A stretch of 58,710 nt of DNA from Candidatus Argoarchaeum ethanivorans (GCA_004193545.1 RPGO01000002.1:1-58710), one strand, 5' to 3'. Shown: positions 35,778 through 44,619, counted from the first letter of the stretch. The notes: generated by a model from the letters alone, not told the origin. Numbers and translations: made by a program.

Positions 35778-36396
35778 GTTTCAATCCCTGTTGGGTTTTC
35801 TAATACCTTGCGACAAATGCTGGCTCAGGCGGAAGATTCAGTATTATAAAGTTTCAATCCCTGTTGGGTTTTCTGATGCATTGCGACAAAATGTACTAAC
35901 TAAATTATAATCGCTGTCGTATAAGTAGTTTCAATCCCTGTTGGGTTTTCTGATGCGTTGCGACAAAGATTAATTGCTTTGGTGGCTCTGGTGTGAATTC
36001 TTGTTTCAATCCCTGTTGGGTTTTCTGATGCGTTGCGACAATGCCTAAATTCAATACGTCAGCGTTACCATTTCGGTTTCAATCCCTGTTGGGTTTTCTG
36101 ATGCGTTGCGACCCTTCTCAAGTTTTTTGTAAGGCATAAGACACCTCAGTTTCAATCCCTGTTGGGTTTTCTGATGCGTTGCGACCCTTCTGTGTTATCA
36201 ATTTCAGATTCAGTCATTACGTTTCAATCCCTGTTGGGTTTTCTGATGCGTTGCGACACTTTCCTTGTTGTGATGGCATCGTATATATAAAATAGTTTCA
36301 ATCCCTGTTGGGTTTTCTGATGCGTTGCGACACTAAATGCTATCTGTGGTGGTATTGCAACAATTGAGTTTCAATCCCTGTTGGGTTTTCAGATGC
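35778..36396 (-). CRISPR. CRISPR array, 9 repeats of 37 bp, 8 spacers, fused to cas5
   Basis: Repeats start at 35778, 35851, 35928, 36003, 36076, 36149, 36221, 36295 and 36368; spacers are 36, 40, 38, 36, 36, 35, 37 and 36 bases. Read on the minus strand the repeat begins GTCGCAACGCATC and ends GGGATTGAAAC, the ATTGAAAC 5' handle of archaeal crRNAs, so the array is transcribed on the minus strand like the cas genes. The trailer-end repeat (35778) has several changes and the next has one, as expected for old repeats. The leader-end repeat keeps only 29 bases, carries one substitution and contains the cas5 stop codon; no leader separates it from cas5. Confidence 0.95.
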
Positions 36397-37114
36397 ACAC
36401 ACACTCTTTAATCACTCGTTCGTCAACCACAAAACCGCCGCAATCTTTTGCATCGATACATCCCTCTAATTCAACTTTGCCCCGAATCCACACGCTCCCT
36501 TCACGATATGGCTTAAACGGCGTTATAATCGTTCCATTCATAAAAGCATCCCATGTATTCTTGCAGTCGAAGTCATGTCTCATCGGCACCACTGCAGGAA
36601 GCCCACTCATCACATCCACACCCTGATCAAGAACAACATCTAATCGATCAGAACGTACATCCTTCGCTTCTATCAATTCTACGCTCGACAGTATCGCAGG
36701 ATGTTCTGCATCTGTAATGTTAGTCATCCCGCCTTCGCACATCTTCAATCGATCATAAAACTCGCTTGCGCTCTCATCGATCAGAAAGGTATAGCCATGC
36801 AGCGGAACCGACATTGCATTTTCAACAGCAAGCCGATTTGGGTTATAGTTAGTCACCTCGTCCGAACCGCTCCGCTTTATCAGTTCATCGTGCGTCACCA
36901 CGTCACCTTCCGGATACATCCCGACACTTGCGACATTATCAGAGAAGTCCGCAGCCCCTACAAAATTATAAATATCGGTCTCAAGCAATCTGCAAAGGAT
37001 GCCATGATGCGCGGTTGGTGTGACGAAAGGATATGTCCGTGAAAACTTGTATGTTGATGCGGGCTTGCATCTCCACGTCACAAGCGGATGGCAGACAACG
37101 TGAATAACGTCCAT
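36389..37114 (-). CDS. cas5: Cas5 subunit of a type I CRISPR effector
   Basis: The 241-residue protein begins with the Cas5-type pattern HPLVTWRCKPASTYKFSRTY followed by PFVTPTAHHGILCRLL, the RAMP strand that caps the 5' handle of the crRNA. Glycine-rich strands follow. Its last codons (CVCI, then TGA) lie inside the first CRISPR repeat: the stop exists because of one base that differs from the consensus repeat, which would otherwise read on for several codons. It is the last gene of the cas operon, 8 bases after cas7, and transcription must run straight into the array. Confidence 0.8.
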   Translation of the reverse strand: MDVIHVVCHPLVTWRCKPASTYKFSRTYPFVTPTAHHGILCRLLETDIYNFVGAADFSDNVASVGMYPEGDVVTHDELIKRSGSDEVTNYNPNRLAVENAMSVPLHGYTFLIDESASEFYDRLKMCEGGMTNITDAEHPAILSSVELIEAKDVRSDRLDVVLDQGVDVMSGLPAVVPMRHDFDCKNTWDAFMNGTIITPFKPYREGSVWIRGKVELEGCIDAKDCGGFVVDERVIKECVCI

Positions 37115-37122
37115 GAAAACAC

Positions 37123-38070
37123 CTATGGGGTCTTTTGCACCGTGTGAATCTTTTCTGCTTGGTCGATTAGGAATTTGTATGCATCGTCGCCTGACATGAC
37201 TTTGATCCTTCCTCGTTCCTCACCGTTTTTCGACAATACCGACCAACCATCCACGCCCTGCTTGTCAAAGCCAATATCCGAGGTTATATAATTAGCATAT
37301 GACACATGGTTTGATATAACGTCTTCAACCGAAGTCGATGAATAATCAACCCTCGTGCATGACGGAAACGGTGTTTTAAATGTTTCAATCGCTATAAGCT
37401 GTGTCGGTTTCATTCTGGTATTATGCTGTCCCGTTTTCGCAGTCTGAGCATATCCTTCATTGGTTAGAGCGCAATAGACCCCATACCAGAACAACGCACG
37501 CAAATTATCCGCAGACACTTCTTTGATAAATTGAACCCACCCATCACCCGTCTTTTCCTGACTTGGCCGATACCCCGTGTTTATAGCCATCGAACCTGTG
37601 ATATGAGTCCCTGCTCGCAAACGCTCGTATCCGAAAGGCTGTGGACTTGACTCCTCGCCCATCCTCGCCCGTAACATATTCTCGTCCAATCCAGTCAGCG
37701 CGATTTCCTTTTCTTCGACACTCAGTGCATCACTCGCGGTAATACTCGTATAAATGTTACTGCTGCCCGGTATCATCATCCCGTGAAGCCAGCAAGCCCA
37801 GCACTTTCCACATGGGCTCTCGTGCGAGCACTTTTCAATCGAGACGTTGAAATAATCCCTGAGTGCATTGCTGTGATGCGATTTGATTGCTGGACCGCTC
37901 CGCTTCAACTTCCGTATAAGATGCCTGCTATCGCTCTTTGCTTCAAATACCTCTGCATCCTTATGCCGCCCCTGTGTCCCATCGGTCTTGTTCATATTCA
38001 GGGGTGCCTCGTTCAGCAACTCCGTGACATAAGTCACGCTTATACTTCTCAAACCATCTGTTTTTATCAT
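37123..38070 (-). CDS. cas7: Cas7 backbone subunit of a type I CRISPR effector
   Basis: Cas7 coats the crRNA. The 315-residue protein starts ISVTYVTELLNEAPLNMNK, then GRHKDAEV and KSHHSNALRDYF, the layout of the DevR/Csa2-type RAMP fold. It has a likely zinc site CSHESPCGKCWACWLHG (about residues 85-101) and a conserved YERLRAGTHITGSMAI. The cysteine cluster recalls the Csc2/Cas7 proteins of type I-D, while the N-terminus recalls Csa2 of type I-A, so the subtype is unresolved. It begins 10 bases after cas8. Confidence 0.75.
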   Translation of the reverse strand: MIKTDGLRSISVTYVTELLNEAPLNMNKTDGTQGRHKDAEVFEAKSDSRHLIRKLKRSGPAIKSHHSNALRDYFNVSIEKCSHESPCGKCWACWLHGMMIPGSSNIYTSITASDALSVEEKEIALTGLDENMLRARMGEESSPQPFGYERLRAGTHITGSMAINTGYRPSQEKTGDGWVQFIKEVSADNLRALFWYGVYCALTNEGYAQTAKTGQHNTRMKPTQLIAIETFKTPFPSCTRVDYSSTSVEDVISNHVSYANYITSDIGFDKQGVDGWSVLSKNGEERGRIKVMSGDDAYKFLIDQAEKIHTVQKTP

Positions 38071-38080
38071 TGTATCACTC

Positions 38081-39856
38081 CTATTGTAATTCCAATTCTT
38101 TCAATACTTCTTTAGCCAGAGTATCACCACGTACATTCCACGAATTTGAATATATCGTAGCATATATCCGCAACAGTTTTGCATATATCCGCATTTCATC
38201 AGGCGTGAAATTATACAAAACCTGAGAACACATAGAGATGGCTTCCGGATGTAATATATTCGATATATTCGATTTCATACCGCCTTTGTCTGTTAGAAAC
38301 TCTATGAAATCAGTTATAATCTCGGCTTTGGTATCTTCCCTTACTTTGTACAGTCTGGAATAAGCATCGCCGATCACTTGATCAGAGTCGCGTTGTTTAT
38401 CCTGTCTAGCTCGATATTCCAACAGTCCTGCGGTATATCTCAAAAAACCGTCGTTGTGATCGAGCATTCCAATATCCGTTCCTTTATTAGTCGGATTCTT
38501 CATCAAGTCCAAATTTACCATTTCCAATACCTCTTTTGTGTCTTTTCCACTACTTGTTGATAGCAGTTTTCCAACTTGTTCCAGTGACAACTTTCGATCA
38601 GAACCAGAATCGAGGGTTATCTTCTCGATCAGGTATCTTGCAGCATCATAAGCACTGCGAGTATCTCTTAACACGAGAAGTGAATCGCTCAAATGTTTCT
38701 GATACCCAGTGCCACTTGCGTTTGCAATCGCACCGCCCCTAAACACTCTTGAACATGCCAGTGCAAACCGGGCGGTCTCATGAACCATATTCCAGTCGTA
38801 CTCCCCTTCAACCTCTGCTTGATTGCTGCCCTCCTTCTGGATAAGCGCACTGCATTTTAGTCGGAGAATTCTATCCCCGGTAAAATTGTCTTCAGCAATT
38901 GTCTCCGTCAAAAATCGAGATAGAACAGGCGATCTTACAAAAACATTAAACAATTGGTCACGCGATGCTTTTATTCCAGTTCTAATCCGCGGTGTCAGCA
39001 AAATATATTCATATTCTCGATATTCTTTGAAGACCTCCGCAAGATCGTTATCCATCAACATTGGTTTTGTTGATTCGAAGTGATTAACAAGCCACAAGGT
39101 ATCTGAACCTTGTTTAGCACCAGTTTGGAGTTGCGTTATCCATGGCACCGTAATCCGAGCCATATTCCCCATGCAGACACATCTGCTACATGCAACAAGA
39201 GCACTTTTTCCTTTTCTCCACCCCAGTTTTTCAGCAGAACTCAAAGTCATGATCCGAATTGGTTTACCTCGATTCCCACCGGGCAGCCCGCAAAACGGAC
39301 AAACTTTGGAATAAGACTTTTCCGCATCTACAAATGGTCTTGACTCTTTTTTATCCACTGCATCCCTCATCCCTTTTAACGCATCCACAAAGACACGTTC
39401 ACGATACGGTAATTTATCTGACTGTTTACCTTTCAGATCATACCCGGTTACTTCTTTTAGTTCCGATTCAAACGTTTTTGGTGAGGCATAATCATATCCT
39501 GTCATCGATAGCGATGCGGATTTTTCAAACCGAGCGAATACGCCATCTTCAACGCTCTCTGCATATTTATAGAATAACTCATCGAGAAACTCCTCCCCAC
39601 TACGATCTGATTTAAATTCAATGGCAAGATTCACTGTATTTAATTTAATTTGACTATAACCCACCCCCTGTAAAAATCGGGAAAAATGAATCGCAAACAA
39701 CAGGGCTTGTACGCGGGATTCCTCTGGGAACGTTGGGTTTGGAAGACGAATCCGTATAATTTGATCAGACTCTTCAGATGATCTTTTTGAATTTTTTGCG
39801 CCCAGTGAACGGTCGGTTTGTGTTGGAACTATCTCATCAAAAGTCGTCTGTTTCAT
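38081..39856 (-). CDS. Large subunit (Cas8-like) of a type I CRISPR effector
   Basis: This 591-residue protein is in the large-subunit position. It contains a zinc-finger-like pair VCPFCGLPGG (about residues 188-197) and ACSRCVCMGNMARITVPW (about 223-240), as in Cas8b-type proteins, and a helical C-terminal half. No GGDD polymerase motif is seen, so it is not a canonical Cas10d. Cas8 proteins recognise the PAM and start R-loop formation. The gene overlaps cas3'' by 4 bases (ATGA). Assignment rests on position, size and the Zn motif. Confidence 0.6.
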   Translation of the reverse strand: MKQTTFDEIVPTQTDRSLGAKNSKRSSEESDQIIRIRLPNPTFPEESRVQALLFAIHFSRFLQGVGYSQIKLNTVNLAIEFKSDRSGEEFLDELFYKYAESVEDGVFARFEKSASLSMTGYDYASPKTFESELKEVTGYDLKGKQSDKLPYRERVFVDALKGMRDAVDKKESRPFVDAEKSYSKVCPFCGLPGGNRGKPIRIMTLSSAEKLGWRKGKSALVACSRCVCMGNMARITVPWITQLQTGAKQGSDTLWLVNHFESTKPMLMDNDLAEVFKEYREYEYILLTPRIRTGIKASRDQLFNVFVRSPVLSRFLTETIAEDNFTGDRILRLKCSALIQKEGSNQAEVEGEYDWNMVHETARFALACSRVFRGGAIANASGTGYQKHLSDSLLVLRDTRSAYDAARYLIEKITLDSGSDRKLSLEQVGKLLSTSSGKDTKEVLEMVNLDLMKNPTNKGTDIGMLDHNDGFLRYTAGLLEYRARQDKQRDSDQVIGDAYSRLYKVREDTKAEIITDFIEFLTDKGGMKSNISNILHPEAISMCSQVLYNFTPDEMRIYAKLLRIYATIYSNSWNVRGDTLAKEVLKELELQ

Positions 39857-40620
39857 GACCGCATCTCCTGATGGTATTCAAGTGTTATTTCGGCACCAAG
39901 CAGGTTAATGTCAATCATCAGCACACCATTTAACAGATGTTCGTCAATAATATCTATTTGATCGGTAGGAAGGTCGTACGGCACGAGTTCTTTCGCATAA
40001 TAAAATCCCTTATCCTCCGCTTCCTGCATCATGCTTTTTGGGATAGCGTCACCATACCACCCCTTTTCAGATGCGTATTTGTATAACGCTATTTTCTCAA
40101 CAAAGCTGGCAGTGCTATCTATTGCCCTGAGCGCGTCTGTGTATTTCAGTGACTCCAAAAGCGAGTGGTCAACCATTTCCCCCCTTCTAATATTTCGATC
40201 ATAAATTGAAAGCCATGTATTATATACTTCTAAATAATTTGGCATCTGGCTGACATATCTTTCGACCTCTTCTGCCTTCCCATCATCGATTGCTGTTTTG
40301 TGATGCCCCAATATCGCAAGAGCACCGATTTTATCGATTTTTGTGGGTTTACCTTCGGCTTCATCCTCTAACCAAGCACAGAATGATAAAACTTCGTGAC
40401 GCGTCCAATTGTCAGTTTTGCCAGTATTTTTAAATTTCAGACGGTTTTTAAATTCTGGATCCAACTTTCCAACATCGTGAGATTCTACAATGGGAATCAG
40501 TTTATCCACATCCAAATGCCAGTACGAATCTCTGTGGATCAGTGGTGTCAGACTCAAACAACAATTTATATGGGAGCGATAAGTTTCATACCAATAAATA
40601 TCAGTCTCGCCAGATTTCAA
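39853..40620 (-). CDS. cas3'': Cas3'' HD nuclease
   Basis: Cas3'' is the metal-dependent HD nuclease that cuts target DNA fed by the Cas3' helicase. The HD pair is in IVESHDVGKLDPEFKNRL (H48, D49), followed by WTRHEVLSFCAW and ILGHHK, the other metal-binding histidines. The only standard start in frame is the TTG at 40620, yet the conserved N-terminus seems to begin further upstream (PPELGYSKSYSGLKSGET), in a frame open to about 40690 without ATG, GTG or TTG. Either a non-standard start is used, or the HD domain is joined to Cas3' by frameshifting at a G run, or a base is missing. Confidence 0.75.
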   Translation of the reverse strand: MKSGETDIYWYETYRSHINCCLSLTPLIHRDSYWHLDVDKLIPIVESHDVGKLDPEFKNRLKFKNTGKTDNWTRHEVLSFCAWLEDEAEGKPTKIDKIGALAILGHHKTAIDDGKAEEVERYVSQMPNYLEVYNTWLSIYDRNIRRGEMVDHSLLESLKYTDALRAIDSTASFVEKIALYKYASEKGWYGDAIPKSMMQEAEDKGFYYAKELVPYDLPTDQIDIIDEHLLNGVLMIDINLLGAEITLEYHQEMRS

Positions 40621-40670
40621 ACCCGAGTAACTCTTACTATACCCAAGCTCTGGAGGTAATAAGTTATCTC

Positions 40671-42281
40671 TTATAATTTTCTCAACCCCCTCTTATTATC
40701 ATACTCGTAAAGTTTCTTTTTACTTCTCGGCGAATTTCGGATCGGATCGGATAAAACATCCCACGGTCGTATAGTTGTTCTTTCTGCATTACTTAATCCG
40801 ATTTCATCAATTTTATATATAACCATATCTTTCAATTTATCGCCTAACCTCCAGACCCATCGTACATCCACCCGAACACAGTCTTTCTGCTTATCCTGCC
40901 ACGCCTTATCCTTACCGGATGCATCTTTCAGATTCTCTCCACAAAAAATATACACCGGAGTTCCTGAACGGGTCTGCATGTCCAGTATCGACTTACTAAA
41001 CGAATACATACTTGTTAAAGCCCTGAGTGCAATCTTCACACCTTTTTTCGAGTCTTTACTGCTTTCATCGGGTTTGGGGGTACTTCTTGACAATTCCAGC
41101 TCTGAACCACCTCTTTCCAAAACTTCGAGTGCTGACTTTATCGATTCATTGGAATATGGGGGGTGAACAAGTACTGTCGGGTCTTCTTCATCCGATTTAC
41201 GAAGAATGTATACGGCTCCTGTCTCATTTTTCCGTCTTGCACATCGCCCCATTCGCTGCACCAATGAATCTCCTGACGCCAACTCTGTAATCAAGAGTGG
41301 TGTGCTGATGTCGATCCCTGCTTCGATAACCTGCGTGGAAATCACAACTCCAGACCCCGTTCTCAATTTACCCATAGCATCTTTCAAATTATTACGTCTA
41401 TCCTCTTTTGTAAAGCGTGAATGAAGTAAAGTGCAATCAAAGTCATTTTTTAGCCCATCATACGCCCCAATAGCAGTATCAACTGTATTCAATACAATCA
41501 ATGCACTTTTAGCACAATTAGAATCCAATATCGATTTTATTATAAGATTAATAGATTCTACATCCCTATATATCTCGATACCCTTAATTACACGAGTTCC
41601 GGAAAAAGAATCCCATTCAGCATCAGATACTTTCACTTCGTGGTATTCCTGATCTTGAATCCCTAAAAAATCTTTCAACCCATCAGTTAACGTTGCTGTC
41701 ATCATCAGATGGGGTACGTTAGCTTCTCTGAGTAATCGCAATGTAGCCTTTGCCAGATTAAGCGTGAATTCATCGTACATGTGCGCTTCATCAAGCACCA
41801 CAAAGCTATTCAAAATACGCGAACTTGTCAGGTCTCTGTATTTGGATGGTGTAAGTGGGGTGCGATAAATCCTCAATAAAAAAAAATCTAACGTCGTGAA
41901 GATTATATTGTGCTTCAGTAGATCGCTATCTCGCCTATCCCCATAGTCGGCTGCAATTGCGATAGTATTAGTCTCACCTAAAGCACGTATTCCAATTTTA
42001 AGCCCCAACTTGTCTATAATCTCCTTAACATCAGATTCAATACTTTCCAAAAGTGCAGTGGTCGGAAGCACATAGATTAATCGGCTTCGTTTTCCAGTGA
42101 CGAGCCACGGCACGATTGCCCCCACCGTCTTGCCACTCCCGCATGGCGCAGAGAGTATAATATTATCATAATCACGAATTGCCCATTCCATGTCTGATTG
42201 ATGTGCGTAAATCGAACCGTCAGGCAATATATTTCGGTACGCATCATCCACATCCAGAATTTTTTTGATAAGTCTGTTCAT
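40671..42281 (-). CDS. cas3': Cas3' helicase
   Basis: A 536-residue superfamily 2 helicase with Walker A APCGSGKT (residues 45-52), DEAH box FVVLDEAHMYDEF (about 160-172), SAT-like MMTATLTDG and motif VI LVQRMGRCARRKNETGA. It unwinds target DNA recruited by the effector. The HD nuclease is encoded separately just downstream, the split arrangement known from type I-A. It overlaps the preceding gene X by 4 bases (ATGA). Near its end is a run of five G (40682-40690 region), relevant to the missing start of cas3''. Confidence 0.85.
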   Translation of the reverse strand: MNRLIKKILDVDDAYRNILPDGSIYAHQSDMEWAIRDYDNIILSAPCGSGKTVGAIVPWLVTGKRSRLIYVLPTTALLESIESDVKEIIDKLGLKIGIRALGETNTIAIAADYGDRRDSDLLKHNIIFTTLDFFLLRIYRTPLTPSKYRDLTSSRILNSFVVLDEAHMYDEFTLNLAKATLRLLREANVPHLMMTATLTDGLKDFLGIQDQEYHEVKVSDAEWDSFSGTRVIKGIEIYRDVESINLIIKSILDSNCAKSALIVLNTVDTAIGAYDGLKNDFDCTLLHSRFTKEDRRNNLKDAMGKLRTGSGVVISTQVIEAGIDISTPLLITELASGDSLVQRMGRCARRKNETGAVYILRKSDEEDPTVLVHPPYSNESIKSALEVLERGGSELELSRSTPKPDESSKDSKKGVKIALRALTSMYSFSKSILDMQTRSGTPVYIFCGENLKDASGKDKAWQDKQKDCVRVDVRWVWRLGDKLKDMVIYKIDEIGLSNAERTTIRPWDVLSDPIRNSPRSKKKLYEYDNKRGLRKL

Positions 42282-42832
42282 TTTATCACATACGAATTTA
42301 ACCCATATTCAGAGAACTTTTGACCGATGCCGTATTTTAATTTTGTCAATTCTCGTGAAATTGTTTGCATCTCTCCTTCGATCATAAGTTCAACCGTCCT
42401 GCGTTGCAGGATCATGCGTCTTGAATTGATCTCGATTGGCTGCAAAATAACATTAGACTTCATAACTTTAACTCTAACACCTTTAACTCCCTTATAATCA
42501 AATGTTCCGGGAATTTCAACGTTGACACCACCTAAATGAGAATGCAATTTTACTTTTGTACTCGGCGGTTCGAAGGATATGTCTCGCAATTCAGGAACGC
42601 CGATATCGCCATTAAATGAATGCTTAACAATCTTGTAACTAATCTCTTTCAGTCCTTTATCATCAGAAACAACGATCGCTCCGGTTTTTACCGGGATACA
42701 CGAAAATGATGCATTCACATCACCTATAATGTCCTCACGAAATTGTTTCAACTCTCCAAACTCCGGTTTCTTATTCATCCCAACATAAATGGATGCAAGG
42801 TTGGAAATATCCTCATAGTTTTGACCATTCAT
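42278..42832 (-). CDS. Unknown protein X inside the cas operon
   Basis: I do not recognise this 184-residue protein. It is locked in the operon: its ATG (42832) overlaps the cas6 stop and its own stop overlaps cas3', both as ATGA, with GAGGTGAGGAG before the start. A longer frame back to 42988 runs through cas6 and is rejected. The N-terminal third contains SLASIYVGMNKKPEF-like helical sequence (read as ISNLASIYVGMNKK), the middle is beta-rich (TGAIVVSDDKGLKEISYKIV, then KLHSHLGGVNVEIPGTFDYK), and the C-terminus is basic and helical (RRMILQRRTVELMIEGEMQT). No nuclease, ATPase or membrane motif is seen. It could be a small effector subunit or an accessory factor. Confidence 0.65.
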   Translation of the reverse strand: MNGQNYEDISNLASIYVGMNKKPEFGELKQFREDIIGDVNASFSCIPVKTGAIVVSDDKGLKEISYKIVKHSFNGDIGVPELRDISFEPPSTKVKLHSHLGGVNVEIPGTFDYKGVKGVRVKVMKSNVILQPIEINSRRMILQRRTVELMIEGEMQTISRELTKLKYGIGQKFSEYGLNSYVIK

Positions 42833-43692
42833 CTCCTCACCTCTTCCTTCGCTCCCATATCCACCCGCACCCACCCGCACCCTCTGCCAACTGAACTCCC
42901 GACCCCGCTGTATTCCGCGAACATCGCAAGCGCAACAACAGCATTCCTGACATCCTGCGGCGCATCCCGCACAAACCGGTATGCACACCTGCCAGTGAAC
43001 CCCTGCTTGAATATCGGTCTCGGATGCCCCCGCTTTCCATCATACGCAGTATTAACCATCACACTGTGAGTATCATAAGACTTTGCATCCGGCTTCTCGA
43101 GAAGATTTCGCGCAAACTCGTCCCGTAGAACGCTCATCTTAAGTTCCTCAGGGCAGACATGGTTCCACTTCGATAGAAGTGAATTAAAGACCGCAACCCG
43201 GTGAGGAAACATCTCGGTCACACTACTGTTCCCGTACTGGATGCACGCAGGCGACATGAACACAAACTCTATCGCCCCACCATCATACCGTGAAACCGCC
43301 CCCATTAGCTCCTCAAACGTAAGAACACTGCTCTTTACCTCCTCGATAAATAGAGACCCCGCCTCAAGATTGATATCCATGCCCTCGAGGATCAGCGGCT
43401 GGATCAGTGACTGGAATATCTCAATCTCGGCTGGATCAGTGATCCCGACGTGAAACCGGTACGTCTGCCTCGAATAGAGCATCTTGTTCCCGGGACGCTT
43501 CGCCGCTCTGCCAAACGTTCCGGAAAGCCCGCTTACCGCAATCGTCCCAATCTCCGAATCGTGAACGCGCTCACTCGCCTCCGGATTGGATGAGCGCATA
43601 ACTGCGAGCAGTGCAGAGTAAAGCTGGTAACCGGTGCTGTCTGGCACCTCAAAATCAGTGGTCGGTCTGACCGTGAGCATCATCTGCTGCAT
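42829..43692 (-). CDS. cas6: Cas6 crRNA-processing endoribonuclease
   Basis: Cas6 cuts pre-crRNA in the repeats to leave the ATTGAAAC handle. The 287-residue protein has two RAMP folds and ends with the glycine-rich loop MFAEYSGVGSSVGRGCGWV, diagnostic of the family. RHVxx-type histidines of the active site cannot be fixed by eye. The start at 43692 is chosen because a TATA box (GATTTATAAC on the minus strand, 43715-43724) lies about 25 bases upstream, which implies a leaderless message and excludes the longer frame starting at 43740. It is the first gene of the cas operon. Confidence 0.85.
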   Translation of the reverse strand: MQQMMLTVRPTTDFEVPDSTGYQLYSALLAVMRSSNPEASERVHDSEIGTIAVSGLSGTFGRAAKRPGNKMLYSRQTYRFHVGITDPAEIEIFQSLIQPLILEGMDINLEAGSLFIEEVKSSVLTFEELMGAVSRYDGGAIEFVFMSPACIQYGNSSVTEMFPHRVAVFNSLLSKWNHVCPEELKMSVLRDEFARNLLEKPDAKSYDTHSVMVNTAYDGKRGHPRPIFKQGFTGRCAYRFVRDAPQDVRNAVVALAMFAEYSGVGSSVGRGCGWVRVDMGAKEEVRR

Positions 43693-43714
43693 GAATATAA
43701 TAATACATCCATAC

Positions 43715-43799
43715 GTTATAAATCTATCGTAAAACAGCAATAGTCACTCTAAAGTGAAATTTAGATGCCACATTTGCACCAATAAGCATTAATATAGGG
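43715..43799. promoter_or_regulatory. Divergent cas6/csa3 promoters with a central palindrome
   Basis: TATA elements point both ways: GATTTATAAC (43715-43724, minus) toward cas6 and ATTAATATAGGG (about 43788-43799, plus) toward csa3. Between them TCACT-CTAA-AGTGA (43744-43757) is a perfect inverted repeat placed upstream of both, a plausible binding site for the adjacent Csa3 regulator. Confidence 0.5.
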
Positions 43800-43817
43800 A
43801 AGACCAAAAATATCATT

Positions 43818-44486
43818 ATGAAAACCTATATCTCACCACTTGGCTTTGAGACCACACACATAATCTCACTTATCGTTAAACATGGGATAGAAAAACACGA
43901 TCGCATAATCCTCCTGCGTCCGGAAGAACCTGATAATCGTGCTGAGTCGGCAGTTGAGGACGTAAAAGATATCGTAACAAAGATCGATCCTTCGATTATC
44001 GTTGATGTCGTGCACATTGACCACCATGATTTCAATACGATGGTACTCTCGTTTATAGATCTGATACGCAAAGCTTCTCCGTCTGCAATACCTGGTGGCA
44101 GGGTCATCGTAAACCTCTCTGGTGGTCCAAGGGAGATACTTGTTGCACTCACTGCTGCATCCATCTCACTTTCACACCTGATCCACAAGACAACAAACTT
44201 CAGCGACATAGATCGTGAACAGAGGGAGATCGAACTGCCACAGCTCTTGCAGGAACTGGACACGAATGCACGCCTGATACTTACCGATGTCAAAAATCAC
44301 GAGCCAACAACACTCATAGAAATCGCATCGCGGCTTTGCCTCTCAGGGAGCACGATCTCACGTCATGCTGCTAAGCTTGCTAATATGCGTGCAATCGAGA
44401 TTACACCGCATGGTAAGAACAAGCATGCCACGATTTCATTGAGCGGCAGGATACTTTTGAAGGTCTGTCAACTTTCTCCGCCCTGA
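43818..44486 (+). CDS. csa3: Csa3-type CRISPR regulator (CARF plus winged HTH)
   Basis: The N-terminal CARF Rossmann-like domain starts MKTYISPLGFETTHIISLIV and contains VIVNLSGGPREILVALTAAS (about residues 96-115), the ligand-pocket signature of Csa3. The C-terminal winged helix (TLIEIASRLCLSGSTISRHA) is MarR/ArsR-like. Csa3 proteins control cas gene and CRISPR transcription and can sense cyclic oligoadenylate. The gene is divergent from the cas operon across a 125-bp region with a palindrome. Csa3 is mostly associated with type I-A, supporting that assignment here. Confidence 0.85.
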   Translation: MKTYISPLGFETTHIISLIVKHGIEKHDRIILLRPEEPDNRAESAVEDVKDIVTKIDPSIIVDVVHIDHHDFNTMVLSFIDLIRKASPSAIPGGRVIVNLSGGPREILVALTAASISLSHLIHKTTNFSDIDREQREIELPQLLQELDTNARLILTDVKNHEPTTLIEIASRLCLSGSTISRHAAKLANMRAIEITPHGKNKHATISLSGRILLKVCQLSPP

Positions 44487-44619
44487 AAGGACTAAAAAAT
44501 TGAAGTCTTGCCGGTCCGATGGCACCTTCTATTTTTGTCCCACAGCCTGTAATAGCTAACAAAGGTTTAACTTATATCAATAACATAGTAGTTTGTGATG
44601 GTAAGCATCGGAGTGTAAT

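Noticed and set aside
38081-39856. Cas10d (type I-D large subunit)
   Set aside because: No GGDD motif or N-terminal HD domain is visible; the protein is too short, so a Cas8-like call is safer.
42833-42988. Longer version of protein X starting at 42988
   Set aside because: The extra part is cas6 read in another frame; the ATG at 42832 has a good ribosome-binding site and an ATGA overlap.
43693-43740. N-terminal extension of cas6 starting at 43740
   Set aside because: It would start upstream of the TATA element at 43715-43724; the family-like sequence begins after 43692.
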